From contig CM035413.1 of NCBI GenBank assembly GCA_020310875.1, positions 162,296,806-162,360,805 of the forward strand: DNA of 64,000 bases, in the 5' to 3' direction. Shown here piece after piece: positions 39,401 through 48,800 of this stretch (positions are counted from its first letter, which is position 1; every line of letters begins with the position of its first letter). The position numbers were made by a program, and so were the translations under genes. The DNA comes from Ceratopteris richardii. Lineage: Eukaryota; Streptophyta; Polypodiopsida; Polypodiales; Pteridaceae. A model generated the notes under the pieces. It saw only the letters and a list, made by a program, of their open reading frames with translations, did no database searches and had not been told where the DNA came from.

Positions 39401-39746
39401 TGGAGGCTCTAGAGGTATGACTTGTAGAACTATCAGAGTCCTTATAGAGTTTGGATAGTCCTAACTCCTCACCCAAGTTGTCTTCTATGTCAATGCATAT
39501 CCGTATACACTCTTCTATGGATCTAGGCTCCTTCAAGTACACATATGACCTTAATTTTGTGCTCAATAGGCCATCTAAAAACAGTGCCACCTGTTTAGCT
39601 GATGTGGGTAATTCTGGTACAGGGCATCTTTCCAAGTACTGCCTAAACCTTCTTCCTGCAAGTCGTACTGTTTCTTGGGGTGTCTGCTTGAAGCTGTGGA
39701 TCAAGGATGATGTGTTATGCCTGATACCGCTTTTGGAAAATTCCAC
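33498..39746 (-). CDS. Gypsy B polyprotein: gag core end through integrase core
   Basis: It starts after the gag frameshift (EFSKSGIRHNTSSLIHS) and carries knuckles RCYTCGGDHMANVC, CFRCQGDHFIREC and CPECGKEHLPREC (all CX2CX3HX4C). Then come PR1 (AIVDSGAGVAIATTSLW, MILGRPFL), RT with VYVDDLCAHSQER, RNase H, HHCC 1 (HEGLLGNHYS to CPVC), HHCC 2 (HSGAAGGHFG to CDTC) and the integrase core (WGIDFVGPIN, VSDRGTHFLNEV, QANGQAESTNKIL). It ends at a TAG just after NATPFQMVFG. Compared with A and F, six residues are missing in RNase H. Confidence 0.93.
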   Translation of the reverse strand: MEFSKSGIRHNTSSLIHSFKQTPQETVRLAGRRFRQYLERCPVPELPTSAKQVALFLDGLLSTKLRSYVYLKEPRSIEECIRICIDIEDNLGEELGLSKLYKDSDSSTSHTSRASTEIDEIAEQVAKKLGVQNRQMPRVTSVNRCYTCGGDHMANVCPLTTQPQGNPNALYCTIERKYTNHTTQDCPYNRQAVRKNYQQPYQQGRYQNQHQQPYYRPQQYQPQYQQQDQAPYRPQPVLGNQPPAPANVIPVKYTMAEENPNRALVPLTTLVSENGSHAHGSDYFHEDSPHAYYIESPEQSETSQCQYETPPMEQNWEPEYSNVMYTNPNPRPQLRQVRPHAPRGPCFRCQGDHFIRECPHQLALGQGQNITIQGFCPECGKEHLPRECPKNPSSTPKVTPINVVGLVADSSSSRSNVAPVQAVTRAQAAQQAKPSEQSESSEAGEPSKRKTRTWKDTREKANRKWNKKISEIEESLKDAKTKIEDIASQSPSHAEAPSTPLPPTPPPIVNRPQSGSVLADPTPKGLDMMFKAYQARLQEGPTTANLDKSYPRADLEIERMKMCMKMVEQAQAILETSQKFNQTNSVKPDLHFQGLLERLEQLVNKPQVSLPPQAQPVIERGSSPPMGAYVPNSTDAGIPPSIQQYSQEFLWEIQEEKWTKEKGNSPPIPEIDDLHEQFPQDIPSIYGDQAEQQEDERLDFESNSLQELPHFTGPWESESLQIRAPTILVRNEDSVIPRNTDVVKNTKVQCHLTVEELLKAKPELWNHVKDQVPELESNMPKVGSKQKVPEIPLDKIGDMSEGEEGNTYLPITYQGYTTKAIVDSGAGVAIATTSLWKRWGKPTLRPTRMKLQMADGHFERPLGLLEGITLTTCGVEFEHTFAICDFEKNNVYEMILGRPFLRQLQVVQDWGTNSLYLQHLGVTTKVNLKDYTFRDVPPLQWNPIHKAKEDSISVHSGSSPDPSWLHEDTHLWMCKVAEEEEKRLKAREEGTSPGDRPIKDPAYTPMIFPDDEFEPHGWAEILATMDIAVNEEQWTPHCDEEGYDISVFMCQPLLEECDPSEFIEEEENDDDLESIVMDTYFDSEEHYLEDIGVLTQKEEEPLTSIKTINSKEGSEGGQKKKKRKAVKQEEEESLFGVPENFKKYEVEDRKIFVRMPKREAIIGEAYDNKEKTKKIVVTIEGNEERCTYIGDDLSAKEEAELVALLREYRDVFAWHYRDLKGVDPKICSHTIPMTADAKPTKQKPYTYNDNYAAKIKEEIDRLIETGFIYEIEHTEWVSPIVVVPKKNGKLRVCINLKKVNAATIRDSYPLPITEHLLERVAGKEVYSFLDGFSGYNQVAIAPEDQHKTAFATEWGIFAFRVMPFGLTNAPATFQRLMCHVFKEFLRKSLEVYVDDLCAHSQERSYHIPELRQIFNKCRDYRVCLNPEKCVFMVQQGKILGHIVSKNGISTDEDKVRAIAKLPRPRNIKEVQAFMGHCGYYRRFIHMYAIIAKPLYGLLTNFEWNEECENSFNELKPILTTPDWSKPFHVHVDASNHAIGCVLAQPTGEGNLDLPIAYASRQLNAAERNYTTTEREGLGMVYAVKKFRHYLLANKFKFFTDHQALLYLVNKPCNTGRLVRWFLLLMEYDFEVVVRKGRTHLRADHLSRITSGEPPQGVSDELPDAYLFNLEVVPKWANKLVPVLTFGPANKKVKTSKEEIVKSQKYQILAGSMYKQDTEGVLACCVEDDEHTSWMQQAHEGLLGNHYSKQRTLQNLKRLGVYWPSMDKEIQEWIQNCPVCQKRPPVEHATLYHVSLIPDWSAPLVEFMRSGTLPNQASLVRKRSMEQEAQDYAFVGDNLYRRGKDGYLRLCVHESDYLKVLETAHSGAAGGHFGPDRVIKTILFSGLWWPTLHMDAHTYVKKCDTCQRAQYPIRKDEMPLRPMMGGRAFSKWGIDFVGPINPLARNSHAEYIIVATDYLTKWVEVKARTKNDAQTTAKFLFENVFTRYRLPIELVSDRGTHFLNEVIEHLLQEFMVIQKKSAPYHPQANGQAESTNKILCNVLTKLVNNKRSDWDKQLHHAVWAYRVAYKTVLNATPFQMVFG

Positions 39747-40978
39747 AATGAATCTTCTAGCAGCTGACCTATCTCTCTATAGTTGCGACTGTTTAGAGGT
39801 TGAAACCAAGCTAAGGCAGTACCCTTAAGAGTCAAACCAAATGCCTCGAACTGGGTGAATAAGTCTTCAACCTGTTCCGCTCTTAGCACTTGTTTGAACT
39901 CCGCCACATGATCATAAGGATCTCCAAATCCATCAAAGTAGTTCTTCATTGTCTTAACCACTTGAGAGGGTCTAAGGGTTCTTGAGTGCTCTCGTGGTCT
40001 AGGTAATGGGAAATCATGATCATCTCTCTGATGCCTATAAACTCTATGTCTCTCCCTTTCAAGTCTTTCCGTTCCATATCCTGATCTGTCTCTGCCTACA
40101 GTGTCTGCAAAGCTTACCTCCGGTCTCTCTCTAGTTCTTTCCCTGTGGGTTTCATGACCCTTGGATGATCCGGTGCCTTGGAGGCCCTGGGAAACATTAG
40201 ATCTTGGTGGAGGAAAAATTGATTCACCTTGCCAAGTGTAAGCATGTCTGTCATGATCTGATACCAAGAATAATTTTTGAGATGTGTGATCTAGATAGAC
40301 AACTTTCCCTGGTGTCTCTGGATCCTTGAATTCATAGATGGTGACTACTGGGCTGGGTTGATCTGGCCTAAATCTCCAAAAGGCTTCCTCCGTTTCTCTA
40401 TTCACGAATAGTTCTATGCTTTTATTATCTTGAGGAATCCATTCTGGAGTGAGCACTCTGGTTAAGACTGACTTACCTCTAGGGGTCTTGGGTTCTCCTC
40501 CTAGGTCTCCTTTCTCTAGGTCTCCTATCTCGTTCTCAGGAATGATATTTCCAAACTCATCTGTCCTATCTGGTAAGTTGGTAACCACATACATTGTTCC
40601 TTCCTTATCAATGTAAGCACCCTCTTCGAACTTGACTACTGGGTGTTCAAGTCCAAAGGGTTGGTCAGGATTTTTGAGTTGAACCACTAATCGCCTTAGA
40701 CCATCCTCATAGATGCGAGCACCTAATTGGTTGGTCCTGATATACTCCAATTGGGTCTTATAAGGACCTTCTGGTGTCTGTAAATAGGCAGTGCCTGAGC
40801 TACGTGTGGGTCTTTTCATGCTAAAAGACATTTCCGAGTCACTGGTTTCTGAACTTCGTGTGTAAGGATAACCACTAAGCTGTTGAGCCCAAGACTTGGC
40901 TGTATGGGTGACACTAGCCTCAGATGACCTAATGCTTTGTCTATCCTTGCCTAAGTGTCTGCCAGATCTCAAGTTCAT
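39701..40978 (-). CDS. Gypsy B gag N-terminal and core part
   Basis: It begins MNLRSGRHLGKDRQSIRSSE like gypsy A, but reads through AEFKQVLRAEQVEDLFTQFE where A has a stop. It ends in an out-of-frame tail (DSLWNFPKAVSG) because one A is missing near 39759, where A has ctagaagaattcatt. The intended product continues in 33498-39746. It shows the same charged and proline-rich N-terminal half and conserved GDPYDHVAEFK / ALAWFQPLNSRNY core. Confidence 0.88.
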   Translation of the reverse strand: MNLRSGRHLGKDRQSIRSSEASVTHTAKSWAQQLSGYPYTRSSETSDSEMSFSMKRPTRSSGTAYLQTPEGPYKTQLEYIRTNQLGARIYEDGLRRLVVQLKNPDQPFGLEHPVVKFEEGAYIDKEGTMYVVTNLPDRTDEFGNIIPENEIGDLEKGDLGGEPKTPRGKSVLTRVLTPEWIPQDNKSIELFVNRETEEAFWRFRPDQPSPVVTIYEFKDPETPGKVVYLDHTSQKLFLVSDHDRHAYTWQGESIFPPPRSNVSQGLQGTGSSKGHETHRERTRERPEVSFADTVGRDRSGYGTERLERERHRVYRHQRDDHDFPLPRPREHSRTLRPSQVVKTMKNYFDGFGDPYDHVAEFKQVLRAEQVEDLFTQFEAFGLTLKGTALAWFQPLNSRNYREIGQLLEDSLWNFPKAVSGITHHP

Positions 40979-42395
40979 AAGCCTTGGCTTCTAGTCCCAA
41001 ACTTCTCTTCTATTGCTCAAAATCCTTTAGAACACCTTGGTTTTCCAGTTTTCCTGAGGGTCAACTTCAAAATACCCTATCTAATAATCCTGGTATTATT
41101 TTTACCGTAACCAGTCGATGTTTTGGTTGTACTCCCCATGAGCTTTCCAACAAAACCAAAATCACAGCAAACGGATTTCGTATGAGAAAGTTATGCCAGT
41201 TCAGGGTTTTGGGGGTTAAAACAGGGAAACAGGGCCTCTCAGGAAATGCTTCAAATCAGGCGATACACGACATTTGTAGGACACGATACTTGATACTTGA
41301 GGAACTTGATACACGATACTTGGTATGTATCGCGATACTTCAAGTAGGCGATACACGATCTTCAACAAGTATCGTGAGCAAACTCCACGATACACGATCT
41401 TTGATAGGTATCGCGATCGTTGTATAACGATACACGATACTTGACTATCACGATACTCGGGCAAAACGATACTTAGCTCAAGACGATACTCGATATTTGG
41501 AAGAAAACGATACACGATCTCTGACTTAGGCGATACCCAATCTCTGATAAATATCGCGATCTCTGATAAACGATACCAATCTTCGACTGAAACGATACCG
41601 ATCTCTCATGCAAACGATACACGACCTATGAACCAAACGATACACGATGGCTGGTGAGTATCGCGATCTTTGATTGAAACGATCTTTGGCACCAACGATA
41701 CCCGATACTTGGCTCAAAAACGATCGACGATACCTGAACAAAACGATATGCGATCTTGGGTAAGTATCGCGATCTCTAAGAAGCGATACACGATACTTAA
41801 GCCAAACGATACACGATCGCTGGTAAGTATCGCGATCTCTGGCCGAAACGATCTCTAGCCGAAACGATACACGATCGCTGGTGAATATCGCGATACTCAA
41901 CCACAGGAGATTCACTACACTTGTCAGGTATCGCGAAACCTCAACCGCGGGAGAAACACGATACTTGGATTTTTTGGAGTCCAAATTCAAAAATTTTTAC
42001 AAATATGAGTACCTTGTGTCCTCCTTGTCACTCCTATGTGTCTGTAGATGCAAAATCTTCCTTCAAACCCACGATATTGCCCTCATGATACTTGGTGCAG
42101 GTTTCGTCATGTTTGGGGCTGTTCACTCAGATTTTCAACTATTTTGGTGCTACTTCTTCAGCGCCTCTGTTCTGCACCCTCTCTAAGCTTCTTGCTCACA
42201 ACCACAAGTAAAAATAAGGTGAATGTACTCTAAAAAATGGGAAAAACTGAGAAGATGAAGGCGGGTGGAGATGGTGATGATGATGAAGATGAAGAAGAGG
42301 GAAATTTCAGAAACTGAACTGAAAATGATGATTTTTTTACCTTCCAACGTCGCTACTCTACGTCTTACCGTCACACGCTCGTCCTCCAAGCTCTC
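40979..42395 (-). other. Untranslated leader of gypsy B with a CGATA/TATCG array
   Basis: The 1.4-kb leader lies between PBS and gag. The part 41262-41960 has roughly 30 or more CGATA/TATCG units, often as CGATACACGAT and TATCGCGAT, separated by short unrelated spacers. Position and pentamer match the array of gypsy A, but the dominant longer unit differs (GTATCGTATCG in A, ATCGTGTATCG in B), while flanking leader sequence near gag is clearly homologous. Confidence 0.85.
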
Positions 42396-42413
42396 TCCCC
42401 GGCAACGGCGCCA
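42396..42413 (-). other. Primer-binding site, tRNA-Asp type (gypsy B)
   Basis: The minus strand reads TGGCGCCGTTGCCGGGGA, identical to A, 7 bp from the LTR. Confidence 0.8.
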
Positions 42414-42420
42414 AATTTGG

Positions 42421-43047
42421 TGTCACTCTAGCACAATGGTGAGTACCAACGTGAGGAGATACACCTCATAAATGTCAATCCGTGGAGACGTGAGGACCGG
42501 TATGAAGACCAAGAGCAAGTGAAGTGCACAAGTGCGTGAGTGAAAGCACACAAGCATGCACACACATACACACACACGCGCACAAGGTAAGAGCAAAGAG
42601 TGGAACAATGGAAAGATTTGATTACCAAAGAGCTCTCTTAAAAAACTGAAATCTACAACAAGCTAACCTCAAAAATGAGATCTCCAGCCCTTTTTATAGT
42701 TTTTGAGTGGTTTTGGTCCTGTCCAGACCTAGTGTCCGGCCTAGTTAAAAAATAGGTTCCAGGGCTTATTTGGGGGCTCAAACGGAGTCTAAAAATTATG
42801 AAAATTGTTAGGATGGTAGTTCTAATACTCCTCAAGCTCGAGGACTCCTCGGCTTGAACAAAATGGAGTTACAAAAATGGGAAATGGTATTTACAATGGT
42901 TTTTAGTGATAAAAATCACTATTTTTGTAGGGATTTCTTCTGAAAATTTGACAGGTGCTTCTTGGAGCTCCCTACTTGCTCCTTCTACTTGTGTGTCCAC
43001 TTCCTTGATGCGCTTCCATGCTTTGTCCTTGACCTTGAGCTTCAATA
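42421..43047 (-). repeat. 5' LTR of gypsy B
   Basis: 627 bp with TATA (minus-strand TATAAAAAG) at 42690-42698. The outer end is ATA instead of ACA, so the terminal dinucleotide is mutated. The TSD AGTGA follows at 43048-43052. Confidence 0.93.
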
Positions 43048-43540
43048 AGTGATGTAATGAACAAGGAGATGGCACTCATGTATAAGGAAGTGCCAAGCTA
43101 TGTGGAATCAATCCACAAAAGGAAGTAAGCCCAAAGCTTTGCAGAAAGCTTCAAACTTCTCCCTAGGCAAAGCCTTCGTGAAAATGTATGCAATGTTCTC
43201 CTATGTGGGCACACATTCCAAACCGATCTCTCTAGTAGAGAACCTCTCCCAAACATAATGATAGTGCACCTCAATGTTCTTAGTGTGAGCATGGAGCACA
43301 GGGTTCCTCACAAGTGCCAATGCACTCTCATTGTCAGTGAAGATAGTAGTGGACAATCAAGTGTCATAGCAACCAGCCCAATCAGAGTCAGAAAAAGCAT
43401 GTAAATCTGGTGGTAGTGATCCCCCCTTGGGATAAAAAATTCCAAGTACCCGGGTCCACTCAAGTAGTGAAAGATGCGCTTAACTGCCTGTCAATGCTTG
43501 ACACCTAGGCAATGCATGAACCTACTCATCTCTAAGACAA
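43048..43540 (-). pseudogene. Copia L RNase H region
   Basis: The minus strand encodes the copia polyprotein end (the same sequence as 1657-1848) and, further in, decayed RNase H motifs around 43230-43400. Frames are broken by stops and shifts. The 3' LTR of L is gone; only 11 bases of its 3' side survive left of gypsy B (30018-30028). Confidence 0.75.
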
Positions 43541-43544
43541 CAAA

Positions 43545-44045
43545 CTAAATATCTGGTCGAGTAATACATAAGCAAATAAAACATCCAATAGCTTGATGAT
43601 AGAGAACATCGTCAAATGCATCTCCAACATCATGAAAACTCAACCATAAACTTGTCTCCATAGGAGTGGCAATGGGTTTACAATCTTCAAGGCCAAAATG
43701 CAACAATAATGTTTCAATATATTCTGTTTGACACAGAGCTATTTTTCCATCAACTTGCATAAACCGAATGCCCAAATAATGATGCAAATGCCCCAAATCT
43801 AACATCTCAAATGAGGCATGCAGATTAGCCTTAAAATCAGCAATATGATTCTCATGAGGACCAGTGAGCAGCATGTCAACATACACAACAATGATGAGAA
43901 GCACATCATTTGCATGCTTAACATATAAGGTGCTCTCAGTTGGATTGTTCTCAAAACCATATGCAAGTAGATAGGCATGTATCTTTTCATAACAAGCACG
44001 TGGTGCTTGCTTCAAACCATATAATACCTTTTTCAATCTGCACAC
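43545..44045 (-). pseudogene. Copia L reverse transcriptase C-terminal half
   Basis: The frame includes CRLKKVLYGLKQAPRACYEKI, VVYVDMLLTG, LGHLHHYLGIRF, QTEYIETLLLHFGLEDCKPIATPME and CLCITRPDI. The catalytic box should read YVDDxLLTG. One aspartate codon is missing, so the polymerase site is lost by a 3-base deletion. No start codon belongs here; the region continues from 44202-44492 through a frameshift. Confidence 0.82.
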
Positions 44046-44492
44046 TTGGTTTTAATGCCCTTTTTGCACAAAGCCATGGGGCTCAAAAACATACACTTCT
44101 TCATAAAAGTCACCATTTAGAAATGCAATTTTAATGTCCAACTAGTGTAAATTCCAACCATGATGAGCTGCAAGTGCACAGATGCTAGGAACAGTAGTCA
44201 TTCAGCATGTAGGTGCAAAGGTCTCATCAAAATCAATGCCTCTTTCCTGTTCATAACCCTTTGCAACAAGCCTAGCCTTATACCTGTCAATTGTTCCATC
44301 AGGCTTAAGCTTCAGCTTGTATACCCACTTACTAGAAATGGCCTTCTTTCCAAGAGGCAATTCACATAAAGACCAGGTACCATTTTTCATGATAGCATCA
44401 TATTTTGATTGCATAACAACCATGCAATTTTCAAAATTTTGTGCTTCATCAAACAAAACAGGCTCATTCTCATCATAGAGACTAGAGGTCAT
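44046..44492 (-). pseudogene. Copia L reverse transcriptase N-terminal half
   Basis: Reads SSLYDENEPVLFDEAQNFENC, KNGTWSLCELPLGKKAISSKWVYKLKLKPDG, RYKARLVAKGYEQERGIDFDETFAPTC, then breaks. A downstream remnant at 44060-44150 holds the equivalent of LDIKTAFLNG and VYMEQPxGF in another frame. It joins collinearly with the truncated end of copia G2 (5150-5205), its relative. Confidence 0.8.
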
Positions 44493-45279
44493 TATAGCAT
44501 ATTAATCTGATGCAAAAGAGGCACTATGAGAGTCTGAACAAGTATGATATGATAGACGTGCATGGAATTTGTTATCATGCAAAGTTTGCACTAGCTATTT
44601 TTCCATATTCTTTGCCTCCGTAATATCAGCTCTCTCATCAACAAGTGCATCATGTAAATCCGCATAAAAAATGGAATGATCTACATCATCAATAGGAACC
44701 TGTAAAGTTTAAGAAGCTGCCTCATTAGAACAAGCACTAGACTGTCCACGTGTAAAAAGAGGTAGCAAAGTGTCATACATGTCTTTGGAGCTAACTGATG
44801 TCTCCTTAGTACATGAAAGTAATGGCTGAATAACATCTTCCACAAAAACATCATCATAGCTAACCAAAATGCATTCAGTTTGTGGATGATAAAAACGATA
44901 GCCTTTGCTTTTAGAACTCTACCCAACAAAAATACATTTCACTGCTTTATCATCCAATTTCTTGTGTTGTTGTTTAGGCACTAATGCATATGTCAAACAA
45001 CCAAAAACACAGAGGTGAGCAACAGATGGCTTGGAACCATGCCAAGCCTTATATGGAGTGATAGACTACAATGCTTTAGTGGGACACCTATTAAGTACAT
45101 ATGCCTCACTTTGGGCAAAGAGGACACCATTTTGGATTTTCTGCAGGTGTAGCAAACTAGCAAAATTTAGATGACCAAAGCGTGCATGCCAAAGCTTTGC
45201 ATTTGACAAAGCCTAAGAATTATGTACTTAACATGTTGAATCATTCACAAATTTTTCATAGTCTATGAGCTTATACAAC
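44493..45279 (-). pseudogene. Copia L integrase C-terminus and linker, decayed
   Basis: Minus-strand pieces match G2: the linker with DERADI..A.NMEK (44600-44660), the block around 44900-45010 equal to the integrase C-terminal VKCIFLG segment, a YLLNRCPTK-like piece near 45080, and a WHARFGHLNFASLL zinc-domain start near 45165-45200. The central catalytic core is absent, so there is a deletion between about 45130 and 45080. Sequence stops at the gypsy F LTR in the middle of protease/integrase-linker homology. Confidence 0.65.
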
Positions 45280-45284
45280 CCATG

Positions 45285-45862
45285 TGTAGCTCAGTGATGA
45301 GTAGCACCTCCTTTAATGTCAATCCGGGAAGACATGAGGATGGTATGAAGACCACGAGCAAGTGGAAGCACAAGTGTGTGAGTGAGAAGCACACAAGGAT
45401 GCACACACATACACACACACGCGCACACACAGTAAGAACAAAGGGAGGAGGACAATGGAATCACTTCTATATCAAGAAAGTTCTCATACAAGCTCAAACT
45501 ACAAGAAGCTCACCCCCAAAATGAGCTCTCTAGCTCTATTTATAGTTTTTGACTAGCTTTGGCCCTGTTCAGACCTAGTGTCCGGCCTAGTTAAAAATTA
45601 GGTTCCGGGGCTTATTTGAGGGCCCAAACGAGATCTAAAAATTATGAAAATTGACAGGCCACTACATCTAAGGCTCCCCAAGCTCGAGGACTCCTCGGCT
45701 TGTACAAAATGGAGCTACAAAAAGGTGAAATGATATTTACAAGGGTTCGTAGTGATGAGAATCACTTTAGAATGATGTGGGGGTTTTGAAAAAAATAAGG
45801 GTTGCCTCAGTGCTAGATCTGCATGTGTGTCCATACTTGCTTCTTCCTGCATCCTGTCAACA
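45285..45862 (-). repeat. 3' LTR of gypsy F
   Basis: 578 bp with TG...CA ends (the outer end could be 2 bp earlier because of a TGTG). It shares with A and B LTRs the CA-rich tract, the minus-strand TATA (TATAAATAG, 45536-45544), the CGAGGACTCCTCG palindrome (45685-45697) and the block around GGACACTAGGTCTG. Confidence 0.85.
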
Positions 45863-45873
45863 CTCTCCCCCCC
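45863..45873 (-). other. Polypurine tract of gypsy F
   Basis: ctctccccccc on the plus strand is a purine run on the element strand. It starts immediately after the stop codon (45874-45876) of the extra ORF. Confidence 0.8.
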
Positions 45874-48800
45874 CTAGGGTCTGTCGCCTTTGACAGACCT
45901 CTTTTCCACCGTTTGATCAATGTATTTTTGCAAGAGGTCGGTTGCCAATTCTTGTTCTTTGATTCTTAAACCTCTGATTAGATCTCGTTGCAAGGCCTCC
46001 CAATCCACTGTACCAGGCATGTCAGGTTGTGGCATTGTGTAAAGCTCGGAATGCATCGTTTGTTCGCATGCAAAGAGATGGAGTAGATGCGTAGGCCGTG
46101 GCGCAAATACCTCTGAATGTGCTTCCCAAAACCCCGTGGTGAACATATCGTCAAATGTTTGCTTGTAGCAGGCAGGGAGATATCTTATGCGTGCATGCCA
46201 TGCGTAAGCCACTCGTATGCTCGGGGTTGTGCTCATATCATATAGCAGGTCGTAATTACCATTAATAAACCCGGGAATAGGAGGTTGAATACGGCATACA
46301 TTGCGAAAATTTTTGAGTACGACCTGCATCATGTCGAAGATCTTGAGCATCATCTGGGCAACGACATCTGGCATAGGGTGGAGGCGTGGTATCCAATGTC
46401 TGATGGTTGCAATCATGTATGACACTGTAGGAGTACCGGTTGGGGGGGCGATAGCGGGGTAATTGAGCCATTCTTTACAGTTTGCGTTATTCTGAACCTT
46501 GATGGCAAAAGCTTTCCATGATCTGCGTCTTTGCACTGGCCCAAAACACGGATTGTACTTCAAATGCATGGGGGCATGATCCCATGTTCGAAGCATTTCT
46601 GGGTAAGTTTCGAGTAACTTTTGCCTCCACATTGGTTGGAATATGGCCCCTTTTCGTGCCGCTTCTGGTATGTCTTCTGGTTCGAACTGTGTGGCAAATG
46701 TTGGGCACTTGTTGGTGACCCTTTTGATTTTTGCATTGTAGTCGGCCAACAATACAAAATAGGGCTTGTATTGCAGTTCTGAACTAGTGATAAGGCGTCT
46801 AGGGGCGATGTGCCTGAAGTATTCTGAGTGAAGGATGGTGTCCTCAATGGCCTTCATTGCCAACATCTGAGTGGATATCCGTTCCTGATGAGTTTGCCCC
46901 ATCTCCTCTACTTGTTTCATCCATGCTGATGGGGGTTCCTCATAGGTATCTTGACCTTCTTCTGTTACGCATCCTCCTGGGAATGGTTGAGGCTCGTAGG
47001 CGTCGTCGAATGCTTCCTCCACTGGGATGGTAACTGCTTCTTCTTCTGACGGTTGCTCTGGTGGGGAAGGGGGTCGTTCGTACTGCATCAACTTCAGTTT
47101 TAATTCTGCGATCTGCTGCCGTAACTCCAGCACGTCGTTGGTCGTTGAATGTTCAGGTTCGGTTGAAGTAGCAGCGTCTGTCATTTCTTTAGGTTCCTGT
47201 CGGTGTGGTGTAGACTCTTGGGGTCTCTGTAAGTCCTTTAGCTGGTCGGCAAGCTGATCATGTGCTTCTAAAAGATTGGCATACGTTTCCAAGATTTGTT
47301 GTATGCTTTCTGAGGGAACAGCTTGAAATTTGACCGGGTCTATGGGTGCTCCCGGGGTGTTCTCCATGGCAGCCTCGAGGTTCTCTTGGTTTTGTTGTTG
47401 AAGCCGTCTATTCTCTTCTTGCGTTGCTGCCAGATGTCGTCGTAGCAAAGCCATGTTTCGTTGAAGCCGTGCATTGCGGCCCATTTGATCTCGCAGCTGT
47501 TCCTCCATGGCTTTGCTCTCTTCCATATGCCTCGCTTTGAGTTGCGCATTTGCCTGTTCGAGGGCGGATATCTTGCTTTGTGACTCCGTATGAATGAACT
47601 CCAAAGCATTGACACGCTCTTGGAGTGTTGCTGAGAGGGTGCAAAGCCCTTTGTTATTTTCTTCCAATAATGTATATTCTTGCTTAAGCTGAGTGGCAGC
47701 TTCGAGCATCGTGTCGAGTGCAAGACTAAATGAGGTGGAAGATGCAGGGGGTTGGGAAGTGGGAATGGGAAAAGTGGATGTTGTGCCTACCGTGTGTGGA
47801 AGTGGTGATGTGAGTGTAATAACCTGTGATGGTGTTGTGAGAACAGTGGTAGTGGGTGATCCAGCGGATGGTGAGATGTCCATGGGATCGGACATGAGTG
47901 AGTGTGATTCGTGAAATGTGAACACGGGGACGGTGGGTGGTGTGATAGTGGTGGCCGTGAATGTGGGGGAGTGAATTTGGGGAAGGGACTTTTTCTTATG
48001 TTCATCAACCTGTTGAAGAATGTTTACAAGGTAGGTCCAGAAGGAGGGTTGGGTGATTAGTGTGGTGCCCGAGGCAGTTACAAGGGACGGGGTAGGTAGA
48101 GTTTGGGAGGGAGGAAATGGAGGGTTGGGGGGTAAAGAAATGGAAAGAGTCTGACTAGTGACAGATGGTTGTCCAAAGGCATGGGGAAGGGAAGGGTGAC
48201 CTAGTTGGGGTTCAAAAATCTGAGTGACCAAGATGGATGAGGGTGAAGGACGGAAAGTGGACACGGGGGTGTGTACAATGGTCTCACTATAGGAGGAGAA
48301 TGGTTGTGTAAAAAGACACGTGGAGAGAGGCTCTGAGGGTGGGATAGGAGAAGATGGGAGGGATGGTGCATGCGTAATGTCCTCCGGTTCATCATTGGGC
48401 CTAGGGCTAATCATGTGAACATCTTCTGATGTGGACGTAGCTAACGCGGTAGATACTTCCATCTGAATCATCTTTCCTTGTCGCGGCCGTGTATCAATTC
48501 TTCTTTGATCATAAGCAGGGTTCTCTTGATAGACCATGGTTCTCATTGCTTCACTGATGCCACAGGTGTCCGCCAACAGATTTAGCGATTCTACAAACTG
48601 GGGGTCGATATGCTCTGACTGTAACATCTGGTTTACTAGGGCCCTATTTGCCTCTTCTGACATTTTATGGCGTCGCTGTACCTGCTTGATTGTTTGGTAT
48701 AATCGTTTGAGCTGTGCCGTATATGCAGGGGCTTCGTCTTCATCTTCTTCCGGGTTATCTCTTGGTGCCTTCTCCTGAGCTTGTGTGCTTAGTCTTTGGG

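Larger units (their letters stand above)
30029..43047 (-). mobile_element. Gypsy B: full-length minus-strand element, same family as gypsy A
   Basis: Two 627-bp LTRs (30029-30655 and 42421-43047) differ at ten positions without indels. The 5-bp duplication AGTGA is at 30024-30028 and 43048-43052. PBS, CGATA-rich leader, gag, polyprotein, 1-kb tail, hairpin and PPT are arranged as in gypsy A. Lesions: a 1-base deletion in gag near 39759, an 18-base in-frame deletion in RNase H (ELKPILTT against ELKRRLCTAPILTT), and a TAG in the integrase at about 33495. The RT YVDD box is intact. The terminal dinucleotide of the 5' LTR has mutated (TG to TA on the minus strand). The host is copia L. Confidence 0.95.
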
